Source: Sphingorhabdus lacus (GTDB lineage Bacteria; Pseudomonadota; Alphaproteobacteria; Sphingomonadales; Sphingomonadaceae). Taken from it: a stretch of DNA of 64,000 nt. The stretch is from the NCBI RefSeq assembly GCF_009768975.1, contig NZ_CP035733.1:806001-870000 (forward strand). The letters run 5' to 3'. The translations under genes were made by a program, and so were the position numbers. The notes below the pieces were generated by a model. That model did not search any database and had not been told where the DNA came from. It saw only the letters and a program-made list of their open reading frames with translations. Positions 54,598 to 63,116 of this stretch are shown here, piece after piece (position 1 is the first letter of the stretch; the number at the start of each line of letters is the position of its first letter).

Positions 54598-56004
54598 ATG
54601 GCGAAGCGCCGCGTTTTTGCCGGAACACAATTGCGAAATCTCCGCAACGCGCGGGGTCATAAACAGTCGGAAATGGCGGGTCTGTTGGGGATTTCGGTTT
54701 CCTATCTGTCGCAGCTCGAACATGACGACCGACCGCTTACCCCTGCGCTAATCGAGCTGCTGTCGCGCGATTTCCCGATGGATTGGCAGGATGTCGAGGA
54801 GGACGCGACAACCCGCCGCTTTGCCGCATTGCGCGAGGCGGCAAGCGATCCGCTTTTTCCTGCGCCCTTATCCGTGGACCAATTGACGCGTATCGCCGAA
54901 CAACAGCCCGCTTTGGCGGATCAGTTTGTGGCCCTCCACGCTGCTTACCGCCGGACCGGCGAACGACTGCAGATTGTCGATGAGGCGCTGGCTAGCGAAA
55001 ATGCGGGCGGAAGTCGTTTGCCCTGGGAAGAGGTGCGCGACTGGTTTCATATGGAAGGAAACTATGTCGACCGGCTTGACCGAGCGGCGGAAGAATTGGC
55101 GGAGAAACTGACGAGCAAAACTGTCTCTCCAACGGCCGAAGCGATCGAACGTTATTTGCGCGATGCATTGGCTATCTCGCTTATCTACACTGCGCATTCG
55201 GGCTTACGCCAATATGACAGCGGAGCCGGTGAATTGCAGATCGACCAGAGCCAACCGGCAGAAAGCCAAAGATTCCAACTCGCGCATCAGTTGGTCGCCC
55301 TGGCATTGCAGGATGACATCTCCGCCATCGTCGAAGGTGCAGGTCTTCGTAACCGGTCGTCGCAACAACTGCTCTTCGTCGGCCTCGCCAATTATGCCGC
55401 GGGCGCGCTGTTGATGCCGTACAACCGTTTCCGGCAAGAGGCACGGAACCTACGCCACGATATCGACCGGTTGCGGCAGGTTTTCGGGGTCAGCTTCGAA
55501 CAGGCCTGCCACCGGCTTTCGACCCTGCAACGGTCGGGCGCGCGCGGATTGCCATTCTTTTTCTGCCGCGTCGACATGGCCGGGAATATCACCAAGCGTC
55601 ATAGTGCGACGCGCCTTCAATTCGCGCGTTTTGGGGGTGCCTGCCCGTTATGGATTGTGCATGAGGCAGTCGCCATTCCTGACCGTATTCTGGTCCAGCT
55701 CGCCGAAACACCTGACGGCGTCCGTTATGTTTCGATGGCAAAAGGACTGGTAAAACCCTCGGGAAGCTATGCCCGCGCGCCGCGACGTTATGCTGTGGCA
55801 TTAGGGTGCGAGATCGAACATGCGCGGGATTTCATTTATGCAGATGGCCTCGACCTCGCTTCCCCCCAAGCGGCAACACCGATAGGCGCATCCTGCCGCA
55901 TCTGCCCACGCAGCGATTGCGACCAGCGCGCTTTCCCGCCCAGCGACCGGGCGATTATCGTTGACCCCAATCTGCGCGATGTGGTGCCTTACCGCATTGC
56001 CTGA
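54598..56004 (+). CDS. pccR: Short-chain fatty acyl-CoA regulator, PccR/PrpR type
   Basis: 468 residues from MAKRRVFAGT. N-terminal XRE-type HTH (about 10-62, QSEMAGLLGISVSYLSQLE), a middle region corresponding to the ImmA/IrrE-like domain but without an HExxH motif (GLANYAAGALLMPYNRF), and a C-terminal domain with C433-x2-C436-x4-C441 (SCRICPRSDC). The same three-Cys spacing binds a 4Fe-4S cluster in the mycobacterial PrpR, as I recall. It should sense propionyl- or related acyl-CoA and control the divergent pccB operon. TTTGCAAA sites lie in the shared promoter. Confidence 0.9.
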   Translation: MAKRRVFAGTQLRNLRNARGHKQSEMAGLLGISVSYLSQLEHDDRPLTPALIELLSRDFPMDWQDVEEDATTRRFAALREAASDPLFPAPLSVDQLTRIAEQQPALADQFVALHAAYRRTGERLQIVDEALASENAGGSRLPWEEVRDWFHMEGNYVDRLDRAAEELAEKLTSKTVSPTAEAIERYLRDALAISLIYTAHSGLRQYDSGAGELQIDQSQPAESQRFQLAHQLVALALQDDISAIVEGAGLRNRSSQQLLFVGLANYAAGALLMPYNRFRQEARNLRHDIDRLRQVFGVSFEQACHRLSTLQRSGARGLPFFFCRVDMAGNITKRHSATRLQFARFGGACPLWIVHEAVAIPDRILVQLAETPDGVRYVSMAKGLVKPSGSYARAPRRYAVALGCEIEHARDFIYADGLDLASPQAATPIGASCRICPRSDCDQRAFPPSDRAIIVDPNLRDVVPYRIA

Positions 56005-56031
56005 AAAGGCTAGATTGCCTATAGGCGCGGC

Positions 56032-56970
56032 ATGTCCCAGCCCCATCCCATCAAAGTGGCCGCGCTCTATCGTTTTGCGGCCTTTGACGAGCCTGCCCGG
56101 CTCCAACCGCAGATTGCGGATTTGTGCATTGCGCACGGTATTAAGGGCACGATCCTGATCGCGCATGAAGGCGTTAACGGCACAATTGCGGGCAGTGCGG
56201 AAGGTATCGACTCAGTAGTGGCTTTCCTGAAAACCCTGCCCGGCTGCGCCGATTTGGATGTGAAATACTCCCACGCCAAGGAAATGCCTTTTTACCGGAT
56301 GAAGGTACGCCTGAAAAAGGAGATTGTAACGCTGGGTGTGGACGGGATCGATCCCAAGCGCGAAGTTGGCACTTATGTACAACCGGAGGATTGGAACGCG
56401 CTTATTTCCGATCCCGATACGGTGCTGATCGACACACGGAACGATTATGAGGTGGCGATTGGAACCTTCGAAGGCGCCATTGACCCGCGCACCAAGGCGT
56501 TCCGCGACTTTCCGCAATGGTTCCGTGAAAATAGGGACAGTTTGGCGGAAGGAAAAACCAAATTCGCCATGTTCTGCACGGGCGGGATCCGTTGCGAAAA
56601 ATCGACGGCTTTTCTGAAGGCTGAGGGGATAGACGAGGTCTATCATCTCGAAGGCGGGATATTGAAATATCTCGAAACCGTCCCCGCGGAGGAGAGCAAG
56701 TGGCAGGGCGAATGCTTCGTGTTTGATGACCGTGTTTCGGTCAAACATGGCCTTGAACTTGGAACTAAAGAGCTTTGCCGCGCTTGCCGTCACCCCATTT
56801 CGGACGAGGACAAGCAATCGCCATCCTATCAGGAAGGCGTGTCCTGCCCCGCCTGCTTCAACGAACGCAGCGAAGCCGATCGTCAGCGTTATGCCGAACG
56901 GCAAAAGCAAATCGCGCTCGCGTCGAAGCGGGGTAAACAGCATATCGGCGTCAACCCGCGCGCGCTGTAG
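56032..56970 (+). CDS. trhO: tRNA uridine(34) hydroxylase (rhodanese-related, UPF0176)
   Basis: 312 residues. N-terminal ferredoxin-like domain ([16 protein letters not shown]), rhodanese domain with the active-site Cys182 in [11 protein letters not shown], and a C-terminal part with a Cys pair (CRACRHPI and CPAC). TrhO hydroxylates U34 toward mo5U/cmo5U in tRNA using oxygen. 27 bp downstream of pccR on the same strand, though no functional link is evident. Confidence 0.93.
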   Translation: MSQPHPIKVAALYRFAAFDEPARLQPQIADLCIAHGIKGTILIAHEGVNGTIAGSAEGIDSVVAFLKTLPGCADLDVKYSHAKEMPFYRMKVRLKKEIVTLGVDGIDPKREVGTYVQPEDWNALISDPDTVLIDTRNDYEVAIGTFEGAIDPRTKAFRDFPQWFRENRDSLAEGKTKFAMFCTGGIRCEKSTAFLKAEGIDEVYHLEGGILKYLETVPAEESKWQGECFVFDDRVSVKHGLELGTKELCRACRHPISDEDKQSPSYQEGVSCPACFNERSEADRQRYAERQKQIALASKRGKQHIGVNPRAL

Positions 56971-56973
56971 GCG

Positions 56974-57600
56974 GTGACCACCCCTCCCCTTCTCTATAGT
57001 TTTCGTCGCTGCCCCTATGCAATGCGGGCGCGTATGGCCATCGCCGTCAGCGGGGTAACCGTTGAAATCCGGGAGGTTGTGCTACGCGATAAACCTCCAG
57101 AGATGCTCGAAGTCTCGCCAAAGGCTACCGTACCCGTTTTAGTTCATGGTCAGAGCGTTTTGGAAGAGAGCGTCGACATCATGGGCTGGGCACTGCGGCA
57201 AAATGATCCGCTAAAGTGGCTTCAACATGTTGATGAAGACCTGATCGCCGCGAATGATGGTCCGTTCAAACAGCATTTGGACCGATACAAATATCCGAGC
57301 CGTTACGATTTGGCGGATGGAACGGAACACCGCGACGCGGCATTGCCCCATTTAAGAATATTGAACGATAAGGTTGCCGCCAGCGGCTACCTTGGGACTG
57401 GCCAAGCGGGCTTTACCGATATCGCCCTTTTTCCGTTTGTCCGCCAGTTTGCCGCGACCGATCCAAACTGGTTCGAAGCCTTGCCCTTGAAGCCACTGCA
57501 TCATTGGCTCGACAATCTCGTCACATCTTCGTTGTTCGACGCCATTATGAAGCGATATCCGCAATGGCGTGCGGGCGATGAGCCGACATATTTTCCCTGA
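56974..57600 (+). CDS. Glutathione S-transferase family protein
   Basis: 208 residues from a GTG. A thioredoxin-fold N-terminal domain has CPYAMRAR with Cys13 in the active-site region and VPVLVH-cis-Pro/EES-type glutathione contacts (TVPVLVHGQSVLEESVDI); the C-terminal domain is helical. Cys-type GSTs usually carry out thiol-transfer or reductive reactions rather than conjugation. It starts 3 bp after trhO and abuts gor, which runs in the opposite direction; their stop codons together form TGATCA. Confidence 0.85.
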   Translation: MTTPPLLYSFRRCPYAMRARMAIAVSGVTVEIREVVLRDKPPEMLEVSPKATVPVLVHGQSVLEESVDIMGWALRQNDPLKWLQHVDEDLIAANDGPFKQHLDRYKYPSRYDLADGTEHRDAALPHLRILNDKVAASGYLGTGQAGFTDIALFPFVRQFAATDPNWFEALPLKPLHHWLDNLVTSSLFDAIMKRYPQWRAGDEPTYFP

Positions 57601-58947
57601 TCATTTCATCAGAACAAGTTCTTCCGCCATACTGGGGTGTAGCGCAACCGTGTCGTCAAATGCCTGCTTCGTTAGTCCGGCCTTAACGGCGATTGCGGCA
57701 GCCTGCAGAATTTCGCCACTGTCGGGTCCAATAAGGTGTAGGCCGACAACCTTGTCGGTAGCCCCGTCTACGATCATTTTATAAAGAGCGCGCTCGTTTC
57801 GGCCGGCGAGCACATTCTTCATCGCCCGGAAATCGCTCCGGTAGATTTTGACATCAGCGAGCTTTGCCCGCGCTTCTTCTTCCGTCAGTCCGACCCCTGC
57901 TATCGGGGGGTTGGAGAAAACAGCCGTCGGAATACATCCATAATCAATGGTCTGCGGATTATTGCCGAAGACGGAATCCGCAAAGGCATGACCCTCCCGA
58001 ATGGCGACGGGTGTCAGCTGAACGCGGTTCGTTACGTCGCCCACCGCGTAAATGCTCTCAATATTGGTACGATTATCCGCGCCAACTACAACCGCGCCAG
58101 TCGCGTCAAGACTAACCCCCACCTCTTCTAGGCCCAGATTGGCCGTATTAGGAACCCGCCCGATCGCCCACATCAACAGATCGGTTTCAATCATTCCTGC
58201 GTCGCCACCGTCGATCAAGATAGATCCATCAGCTTGCTTTTGCGCGCCTTTGAACGGGAAGTTCATGCGGATATCGATGCCCTTTTCCCGGCTGATCCCG
58301 ACGAGCTTCTCGACTATCTCCTGATCATAGCTGCGTAACATCTTATCGCCGCGGGTGACCAATGTGACCTCGACGCCGAGTTCGTTGAAGATGCCGGCAA
58401 ATTCATTGGCAATATAACCTGCGCCAGCAATTACCGCCCTTTTTGGCAGTGCCGGCAAATGAAAGACTTCGTTGGATGTGATGCCCAAATCAGCTCCCGG
58501 AATCGGGGGTACGGAGGGCCAGGCACCTGTCGCAACCAAAATGGTGCGCGCGGTAATTTCCTTGCCACTGGCGAGTTTGATGCTCTGCGGGCCGGACAAT
58601 GTCGCCCGCTCATGGAACACTTCGACCTTGTTGTTCGCAAAGGTCTGTCCGTAAAGACCTTCGAGGCGGTCAACTTCGGCAGCGACATTGTCACGCAACG
58701 TTGGCCAGTCGAAAGTTGCGCCTTTCGTATCCCACCCAAAACGGCGGGCATCGGACAAATCTTCGGCAAAATGCGAACCATAAACCAATAGTTTCTTGGG
58801 AACACACCCACGAATGACACAGGTCCCGCCGACGCGATATTCCTCCGCGACGGCTACGCGCGCGCCATGAGAAGCAGCTATTCGCGAAGCGCGGACGCCG
58901 CCGGATCCAGCACCAATAACGAAGAGATCATAGTCAAAGTCGGACAT
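57601..58947 (-). CDS. gor: Glutathione-disulfide reductase
   Basis: 448 residues, FAD/NAD(P) disulfide oxidoreductase. FAD loop IGAGSGGVRASRIAA, redox Cys43 and Cys48 (GGTCVIRGCVPKK), NADPH-binding IAGAGYIANEFAGIF, and a C-terminal ALHPSMAEE with the catalytic His-Glu. Reduces GSSG with NADPH, next to a GST gene. pgi lies 97 bp upstream on the same strand; whether they share a transcript is unclear. Confidence 0.94.
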   Translation of the reverse strand: MSDFDYDLFVIGAGSGGVRASRIAASHGARVAVAEEYRVGGTCVIRGCVPKKLLVYGSHFAEDLSDARRFGWDTKGATFDWPTLRDNVAAEVDRLEGLYGQTFANNKVEVFHERATLSGPQSIKLASGKEITARTILVATGAWPSVPPIPGADLGITSNEVFHLPALPKRAVIAGAGYIANEFAGIFNELGVEVTLVTRGDKMLRSYDQEIVEKLVGISREKGIDIRMNFPFKGAQKQADGSILIDGGDAGMIETDLLMWAIGRVPNTANLGLEEVGVSLDATGAVVVGADNRTNIESIYAVGDVTNRVQLTPVAIREGHAFADSVFGNNPQTIDYGCIPTAVFSNPPIAGVGLTEEEARAKLADVKIYRSDFRAMKNVLAGRNERALYKMIVDGATDKVVGLHLIGPDSGEILQAAAIAVKAGLTKQAFDDTVALHPSMAEELVLMK

Positions 58948-59044
58948 GGGAAATTTCTTTCAGTTTACGAGACCATGTGGGGTGCCGGAAGGATTGTCAC
59001 CAATAGCTTTTGTTCACCACAGTTATCGACACAAGCAATCAAGG

Positions 59045-60547
59045 TTACAACTCGCCCAATGCCGCCTCGATCAGCGCGGTGGTTGACGGATCAAAACCGC
59101 TCGGACCATTTTCGCCGATATCCTTGGCAATTTGCTTGCCAAGCTCGACGCCAAATTGGTCAAATGGATTAATACCGAGCATCACCGCATTTGCAAAAGT
59201 CCGGTGCTCATAAAATGCAATCAGCGCGCCCACCGTGCCCGGCGTCACATCGTCGAGCAACAATGTTGTTGATGGACGATTTCCTTCATAGTTGCGGGCC
59301 AGATCGTCGGAGGAACGACCGGTCATCAACGCCGCCCCTTGCGCGAAGCAATTGACCAGCAAGGCCTCGTGATGAGCTGTATCAAAATCATGCCCGGGTG
59401 TTTTGCTGGCGATAAATTCGACAGGGATGAGATGCGTGCCCTGATGCAAGAGTTGAAACACGGCATGCTGCGCATCCGTACCGACGCCACCCCATGTTAC
59501 GGGTGAACTATGACGACCAAGCCGAGCGCCCTGCGCAGTGACTGATTTGCCGTTCGATTCCATTTCCAATTGCTGGAGATAGTCGGGAAGCAAACGCAGA
59601 CGCTCGTCATAGGCGAATACCGCGCGGGTCTCGCAGCCCCGACATTGGGCGTAATAGAGGTCAGCAAATGCGGCCATTGTGGGCGCATTTTCCAACGTTG
59701 GCGCTGTACGGAAGTGCCGGTCCATCGCCGCCGCGCCCTCCAGCAGTTCTTCATAGGCTCCCCATCCCAGCCCAAGCGCGACGGGAAAGCCGATTGAGCA
59801 CCACAGCGAATAACGTCCACCTACAGCTTCGTTAAAGGGCAAGACACGGCTTTCATCGATGCCCCATTCGATAGCTTTCTCGGGATAGGCCGTAAGCGCG
59901 ACGAACTGGGCATAGGGGTCCGCAACGCCGCCCTTGCGCATCCACTCCATCGCGCTGCTGGCGTTGAGCAATGTTTCCGTGGTTGTGAAGGTCTTTGATG
60001 CCACCGCGACAATGGTTTTGTGCGGATCCATGGTGGCAATGGCTTCGGTCAATGCCGCGCCATCGACGTTGGAGACGACCTTTACATTGTAGCGCGCATC
60101 TTCGCGGCCCAAAGCATCGATTAACAGTTTCGGACCTAGGGCCGAACCGCCGATACCGATATGCAGAACATGCTCAACTTCACCCAGCGCACCCGCATCT
60201 ATCGCGTCGATCAGACTGCGCATCCGGTTGTGTAATTCCCGCGCATGGGCGACGGCATCGGGGTTACCGGTGCCACGTTCCGCCGTATGTTCTGCTGCAC
60301 GGCCTTCGGTCGGATTGACAATAGCCCCGCTAAATAGGGCTTCTTTCGCGGCGCCTAACTGGACATTTTCAGCCATTGCCGAAAATTCCGACAGAAGGGC
60401 ATCATCGAGATGGGTTTTGGACAGATCAAAATATATCCCCGCCAGTTCTACCGTCAGTTTGGCAACACGTTCCGCATCACTTTCAAAGAGAGAAAGAAGA
60501 GCTGGCGCCTTGTGGTTTTCCAGTTGCGCCCAGTTGCTGTCGGTCAT
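59045..60547 (-). CDS. pgi: Glucose-6-phosphate isomerase
   Basis: 500 residues, SIS-domain enzyme interconverting glucose-6-P and fructose-6-P. VLHIGIGGSALGPKLL is the phosphate-binding loop, GGRYSLWCSIGFP the family signature 1, and GINPFDQFGVELGK signature 2 with the catalytic region. Slightly shorter than the E. coli enzyme. Divergent from lepB across 87 bp. Confidence 0.95.
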   Translation of the reverse strand: MTDSNWAQLENHKAPALLSLFESDAERVAKLTVELAGIYFDLSKTHLDDALLSEFSAMAENVQLGAAKEALFSGAIVNPTEGRAAEHTAERGTGNPDAVAHARELHNRMRSLIDAIDAGALGEVEHVLHIGIGGSALGPKLLIDALGREDARYNVKVVSNVDGAALTEAIATMDPHKTIVAVASKTFTTTETLLNASSAMEWMRKGGVADPYAQFVALTAYPEKAIEWGIDESRVLPFNEAVGGRYSLWCSIGFPVALGLGWGAYEELLEGAAAMDRHFRTAPTLENAPTMAAFADLYYAQCRGCETRAVFAYDERLRLLPDYLQQLEMESNGKSVTAQGARLGRHSSPVTWGGVGTDAQHAVFQLLHQGTHLIPVEFIASKTPGHDFDTAHHEALLVNCFAQGAALMTGRSSDDLARNYEGNRPSTTLLLDDVTPGTVGALIAFYEHRTFANAVMLGINPFDQFGVELGKQIAKDIGENGPSGFDPSTTALIEAALGEL

Positions 60548-60634
60548 TTGCGGTCCTAGCTTAAATCATGTTGGAATCTCGGCACTGGCCAATAGCGCGG
60601 CTTGGCATTAGAAGGCCAGTCCTTACGTCCGAAA

Positions 60635-61543
60635 ATGACAGTTAATTTGCGAGTTTATGTGACATCAACGACCGAACAACCCGAAGCTGCTTCTGTTCAG
60701 GGGAATAGTGCCGATATCAGCGGCAAGTCAGCGTCCGAATGGCGCGAATATGGTACGTTTCTTCTGAAACTCGCTCTGTTTGTGTTTATCTTACGCAGTT
60801 TCATTGTCTCGCCTTTCAATATTCCTTCGGAATCCATGCAACCCAGATTGTTAATCGGCGATTATCTGCTGGTGGCCAAATGGCCCTATGGCTATTCCAA
60901 ATACAGCCTTCCATTCTCCCTCCCGCTTATCCCCGACAGAGTCTTCGCATCTGAGCCCAAACGGGGTGATGTGGTGGTGTTCAAAGCGCCGCCATCATTG
61001 AAGGACGACTATATCAAACGTGTTATCGGCCTGCCCGGTGACGTTATCCAGATGCGCGCAGGCGTGCTCGAAATTAACGGCGTGGCTGTGAAGAAAGAAC
61101 GGATTGCCGATCTGGTCATTCCGGTCACGGACAATATGAAAGAGGCCGCGTCGCTCGAAGGAACACAGTTCCCCTGCTGGCGTCAGGATTTTGAAGAGCC
61201 TGCAAAGAATGGCGGCACCCAATGTCGTTATCCACGTTACAAAGAAACGCTTCCCGAGGGTAAATCCTACGAGATATTGGACTTAGATGATGCGTTGCCC
61301 GGCGACGATACCGAAGCCTTTGTTGTTGGTGAGGGCAAACTGTTCCTGATGGGTGACAACCGCGACCGGAGCGCAGACAGCCGCTTTCCTGCCGATGGCA
61401 AGGCAATCGGCATCGTGCCGCAGGAATATCTTGTCGGACGCGCACTTGTGACGGTGTTCTCGACCGATGGCTCTTCGCGTTGGCTGTTGCCATGGACATG
61501 GTTCAGCGCGGCACGGCCGGAACGGATTGGACAGGGATTTTGA
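60635..61543 (+). CDS. lepB: Signal peptidase I
   Basis: 302 residues from MTVNLRVYVT; a TTG at 60602 is an alternative. One N-terminal membrane helix (about 41-58), then IPSESMQP with the nucleophile Ser67 and KRVIGLPGDVI with the general base Lys128; MGDNRDRSADSR is the last family box. Cleaves Sec/Tat signal peptides, including those of the secreted proteins in this window. Its TGA overlaps the rnc TTG start (TTGA). Confidence 0.95.
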   Translation: MTVNLRVYVTSTTEQPEAASVQGNSADISGKSASEWREYGTFLLKLALFVFILRSFIVSPFNIPSESMQPRLLIGDYLLVAKWPYGYSKYSLPFSLPLIPDRVFASEPKRGDVVVFKAPPSLKDDYIKRVIGLPGDVIQMRAGVLEINGVAVKKERIADLVIPVTDNMKEAASLEGTQFPCWRQDFEEPAKNGGTQCRYPRYKETLPEGKSYEILDLDDALPGDDTEAFVVGEGKLFLMGDNRDRSADSRFPADGKAIGIVPQEYLVGRALVTVFSTDGSSRWLLPWTWFSAARPERIGQGF

Positions 61544-62208
61544 CCGAGAAGTCCCAAGCCGACTGGCTGGCTGATTTACTGCCAGAAAAACCAACCGACA
61601 TTGAACTTTACAACCGTGCGCTCACGCATGGAAGCACAGGGCAGCCGGATTACCAGCGCCTTGAGTTTTTGGGGGACCGGATTCTGGGCCTCGTCATTTC
61701 GGAAATGCTGTACCGGCGCTATCCGGATGAGGCCGAGGGCCGTTTATCCCATCGGTTAAACGCACTCGTTGCAGGCAGCACATGCGCCGAAATTGCACGG
61801 CAGATCAATCTCAACACTTATATACGGCTGGGCAAACAGGCACGCGACGATGGCGCGCAGCAGAGCGACAATGTGCTGGGCGATGCCATGGAAGCTATCA
61901 TTGGCGCGCTCTATCTCGATCAAGGTCTGGAGGCAGCACGCGGTTTTATCGAACGGCTTTGGGGCACGATGATCGAAACCGCACAAGGTGCGCCCAAGCA
62001 TCCGAAATCTGCACTACAGGAATGGTGTGCGGCCAATGGTCGTAAAGTACCCGATTACCAAATCACAAAAAAGGAAGGCCCACCCCACGCCATGCGCTTT
62101 GAAATTACTGTTACCGTGAAAGGCTTCGATCCGGTCAGCGCGTCGGCGAACAGCAAACAGGCCGCCGAAACGGCCGCTGCCCTCGCCTTTCTGGAGGCCT
62201 ACGCATGA
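61540..62208 (+). CDS. rnc: Ribonuclease III
   Basis: 222 residues when started at the TTG that overlaps the lepB stop (61540-61543), with AGGG just before; an ATG at 61480 lies inside lepB and would add 20 unlikely residues. Catalytic motif QRLEFLGDRILG with Glu42 and Asp46, second acidic cluster GDAMEAIIGALYLD, and a dsRNA-binding domain at the C-terminus (HPKSALQEWCA). Processes rRNA and sRNA duplexes. lepB-rnc-era is a conserved operon. Confidence 0.95.
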   Translation: MTEKSQADWLADLLPEKPTDIELYNRALTHGSTGQPDYQRLEFLGDRILGLVISEMLYRRYPDEAEGRLSHRLNALVAGSTCAEIARQINLNTYIRLGKQARDDGAQQSDNVLGDAMEAIIGALYLDQGLEAARGFIERLWGTMIETAQGAPKHPKSALQEWCAANGRKVPDYQITKKEGPPHAMRFEITVTVKGFDPVSASANSKQAAETAAALAFLEAYA

Positions 62209-63098
62209 CAAAAAGATGCGGGCATGTCGCCATTATCGGCGCACCAAATGCGGGTAAATCGACGCTCGTAAACGCGTTGGTCGGGCAAAAGGTCGCCATT
62301 GTCAGTCCGAAGGCGCAGACCACCCGAACCCGTATGTTGGGTGTCGCCCTGCAGGGTGACACGCAGATTATATTGGTGGACACACCAGGCATTTTCGCCG
62401 CCCAACGCCGTCTTGACCGCGCGATGGTGGCGGCCGCTTGGGACGGTGCTGGTGATGCCGATCTCATCGCCCTGATCGTTGACGGGCGGGCCGGTGCAGG
62501 GCCAAAGGTCGAAAAAATTCTGCAAGGCCTGAAAGACCGTCCCGAACGCAAATGGCTGGTTCTGAACAAGGTCGATATTGCGGCGAAGGAAAAGCTCCTG
62601 TCGCTGACCTCCAAGATCACCGATATCTGTGCTTTTGAGCAAATCTATTTCATCAGCGCAGCTACCGGCGATGGGCTTGACGAGTTCAAAACCGCTTTGG
62701 CCGATGCCATGCCCGAGGGCGAATGGCATTTTCCGGAGGATCAGGTTTCAGACGCCACCGATCGCTTGATCGCATCGGAAATCACGCGGGAACAACTTTA
62801 TCTGCAACTCCATGAAGAGTTGCCCTATGCAAGCGCAGTTGAAACCGAAAAATATGTCGAGCGGGACGACGGCTCGCTGGAAATCCACCAGCAAATATTG
62901 GTGGCTCGTCCGACCCAACGCGCCATCGTGCTCGGCAAAGGCGGAACCCGCATTAAAGCGATCGGTGAAGCTGCGCGTACCGAACTCGCCAAATTGATGG
63001 GCGTGCGGGTGCATCTTTACCTGCACGTGAAAGTGCATGCCAAATGGGACGAGGACCGCAGCCTGTACCGCGATATCGGACTGGAATGGGTGGAGTAG
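62205..63098 (+). CDS. era: Ribosome-assembly GTPase Era
   Basis: 297 residues. G1 GAPNAGKST (residues 12-20), G3 DTPG, G4 NKVD, then the KH domain with VLGKGGTRIKAIG. Binds the 3' end of 16S rRNA. Starts within the rnc stop (ATGA). Its stop codon lies in a 9-bp hairpin shared with the convergent topA. Confidence 0.95.
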   Translation: MTKRCGHVAIIGAPNAGKSTLVNALVGQKVAIVSPKAQTTRTRMLGVALQGDTQIILVDTPGIFAAQRRLDRAMVAAAWDGAGDADLIALIVDGRAGAGPKVEKILQGLKDRPERKWLVLNKVDIAAKEKLLSLTSKITDICAFEQIYFISAATGDGLDEFKTALADAMPEGEWHFPEDQVSDATDRLIASEITREQLYLQLHEELPYASAVETEKYVERDDGSLEIHQQILVARPTQRAIVLGKGGTRIKAIGEAARTELAKLMGVRVHLYLHVKVHAKWDEDRSLYRDIGLEWVE

Positions 63099-63114
63099 CG
63101 CTTAGGCTACTCCA
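63091..63114. terminator. Hairpin between convergent era and topA
   Basis: TGGAGTAGC (63091-63099, containing the era stop) and GCTACTCCA (63106-63114) form a perfect 9-bp stem with a 6-base loop. Neither side has a strong T-tract, so it may act as a bidirectional pause or RNA 3' end rather than a classical terminator. Confidence 0.5.
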
Positions 63115-63116
63115 AT

